Shown here in pieces: positions 15,498 to 16,191 of a stretch of DNA of 16,191 bases. The DNA comes from Burkholderiaceae bacterium (lineage in GTDB: Bacteria > Pseudomonadota > Gammaproteobacteria > Burkholderiales > Burkholderiaceae_C). The position numbers and the translations under genes were made by a program. The notes beneath the pieces were generated by a model that was given only the letters and a program-made list of their open reading frames with translations, did no database searches and was not told the origin of the DNA. The stretch's first letter is position 1. Every line of letters starts with the position of its first letter. The stretch spans positions 1 to 16,191 of the forward strand of contig JALOSD010000080.1 of NCBI GenBank assembly GCA_025458585.1. Reading direction: 5' to 3'.

Positions 15498-15871
15498 CTG
15501 AACGGTATCTTGCGCTCGGCCCAGAAGTCGGCAGCGTCACGGAAGACATCGAGCAACTGCTCGCGCGCCTCGCGGTCGAAGCGTGGGTTGTCGGGCAGCT
15601 GGTCGAGCACGACGACGAAGCCCGGTTGCGGCCCCGCCTTGTGCACGAGGTCGGTCATGCAGTCGTACAGCGCGTCGAGGTTCTTGCCGAAATGCGCCGG
15701 AAACAGGAACGACTGTGCGATCTGTTCGAGCACGTCCTGCTTCGTCTGCGCCTGCGCCAGGTTCGCATACAGGAAGTGCTGGCCACCACCTTCGGCGGCC
15801 TGCATCAAGTCGTCCACGCGGTAGGCGCGTATCGCCTGCACGATGTTCGGACGGACGGTCTGCAAGAGCAT
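15476..15871 (-). CDS. Barstar-family ribonuclease inhibitor
   Basis: A 131-residue cytoplasmic inhibitor, expected to bind and neutralise the barnase-like RNase encoded just upstream and so protect the producing cell. The core FGKNLDALYDCMTD (residues 61-74) matches the barnase-binding helix of barstar, where the two aspartates (here D66 and D70) and the intervening aromatic residue contact the RNase active site. A C-terminal part with PGFVVVLDQLP and FRDAADFWAERKIPFRCFY completes the fold. It is longer than the 89-residue Bacillus barstar, as is usual in betaproteobacteria. The ATG at 15871 is chosen because GGAGG (15881-15885) is 9 nt upstream; a GTG at 15877 would be only 3 nt away. It follows the RNase stop by 38 bp, forming a two-gene operon. 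Base composition is lower in GC than in the genes to the left. Confidence 0.92.
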   Translation of the reverse strand: MLLQTVRPNIVQAIRAYRVDDLMQAAEGGGQHFLYANLAQAQTKQDVLEQIAQSFLFPAHFGKNLDALYDCMTDLVHKAGPQPGFVVVLDQLPDNPRFDREAREQLLDVFRDAADFWAERKIPFRCFYSFR

Positions 15872-15880
15872 GGTCACGAT

Positions 15881-15885
15881 CCTCC
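15881..15885 (-). promoter_or_regulatory. Ribosome binding site of the barstar gene
   Basis: GGAGG on the minus strand, 9 nt before the ATG at 15871. This strong site in the short RNase-barstar gap sets the start codon and fits the need for reliable inhibitor synthesis. Confidence 0.7.
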
Positions 15886-15909
15886 AGGGGTCACAAAACG
15901 TCGGATGTC

Positions 15910-16191
15910 TCAGCGGCCGTCGACGATGCGGCGGAAGCTCGCATAGTGGTCGGCGGTGTAGTAGCAGGCTTCGGGCGCGGTCGGCACCTCGCCGCCGCAG
16001 ACGATGCGGCGCGCGCCCCGGTCCCGCGCACCGGGGGTGGTCACGGTGTATTCGCGGTAGAAGCCGCGGCGTTGCGGCGGCAGCAGTCGCTCGCGGTTGA
16101 AGAACACGGTGCCATCTTTCGAGTAGGGAAACGGGCCACCGGCCAGGATCATTTGCTTCGTCTGCCGCGCCTCGGCCGGCAGTGCCGACAG
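15910..16191 (-). CDS. Barnase-like ribonuclease (N1/T1 family), 5' end outside window
   Basis: Small, probably secreted guanyl-type endoribonuclease of the barnase/RNase Sa family; 93 residues are visible and the frame is open to the window edge, so the signal peptide and true start are not seen. Catalytic signature in order (numbering from the edge): GGPFPYSKDGTVFFNRERLL (18-37), substrate-binding and fold-defining; FYREYTV with general base E47; GARDRGARRIVCGG, holding the phosphate-binding arginines (R58, R61, R62); and YYTADHYASF with general acid H82. All the key residues of an active enzyme are present. C66 and C76 could form a disulfide, fitting an extracytoplasmic location. It heads an operon with barstar. 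Its role may be nutrient RNA degradation, competition or defence; the sequence does not decide. Confidence 0.92.
   Translation of the reverse strand: MSALPAEARQTKQMILAGGPFPYSKDGTVFFNRERLLPPQRRGFYREYTVTTPGARDRGARRIVCGGEVPTAPEACYYTADHYASFRRIVDGR

Noticed and set aside
15310..15501. Plus-strand 63-codon hydrophobic frame downstream of rsmA
   Set aside because: TTG start, no ribosome binding site, and its end runs into barstar antisense and the inverted repeat; not supported as a gene, though noted as part of an ambiguous stretch.
15872..15877. GTG at 15877 as the barstar start
   Set aside because: It would be only 3 nt from GGAGG; the ATG at 15871 has 9-nt spacing.

Overview
This is a very GC-rich stretch of bacterial chromosome, about 75% GC by eye, with strong G/C preference at third codon positions. 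Gene content and order point to a betaproteobacterium of the order Burkholderiales, probably the Rubrivivax/Leptothrix/Methylibium group. The main evidence is the amgK / lptD-surA-rsmA block, the FFLEELY-motif protein, the geranylgeranyl-reductase-like flavoprotein and the barnase-like RNase with its barstar. The genus is an inference from remembered family resemblance; no search was run. I see no rRNA, tRNA, CRISPR array, insertion sequence or phage gene.

Layout. Positions 1-1481 (minus strand) hold a short-zinc-finger DksA/TraR-type protein, a small eRF1-like 'translational machinery' protein and the 5' part of a Na+/phosphate cotransporter that runs off the left edge. Positions 1620-2746 (plus) hold an FAD-dependent geranylgeranyl-reductase-family enzyme whose 3' end is broken: the conserved C-terminus lies in another frame and a connecting segment seems to be missing. 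It converges on a long-chain acyl-CoA ligase (fadD-like, minus), which follows an FFLEELY-motif protein of unknown function (minus). Positions 5614-6585 (plus) encode a membrane-anchored alpha/beta hydrolase, converging on a possible two-helix membrane protein. Positions 6878-7723 (minus) encode a dienoyl-CoA-isomerase-type crotonase, divergent from an M20 dipeptidase (7828-9303, plus). A short conserved-looking protein (9331-9564) and the AmgK sugar kinase (9685-10695) follow on the minus strand.

The right third is the envelope-biogenesis operon lptD-surA-rsmA (10770-15235, plus). The genes are packed tightly: lptD and surA overlap by 8 nt and rsmA starts 1 nt after surA. LptD inserts LPS into the outer membrane, SurA is the periplasmic chaperone that delivers LptD and other barrels, and RsmA dimethylates 16S rRNA. 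pdxA, which commonly lies between surA and rsmA, is absent, and murU, which commonly accompanies amgK, is not beside it. At the right edge (minus) lie a secreted-type barnase-like RNase (5' end outside the window) and its cognate barstar-like inhibitor, in sequence that is visibly less GC-rich.

Functional links. FadD and the crotonase fit fatty-acid activation and unsaturated fatty-acid beta-oxidation. AmgK (cell-wall sugar recycling), LptD and SurA fit envelope maintenance. I did not find a convincing undescribed multi-gene system. The most useful leads are the damaged flavoprotein gene, the compacted surA-rsmA junction, an 18-bp-arm inverted repeat at the end of the barstar gene, and several uncharacterised small genes.
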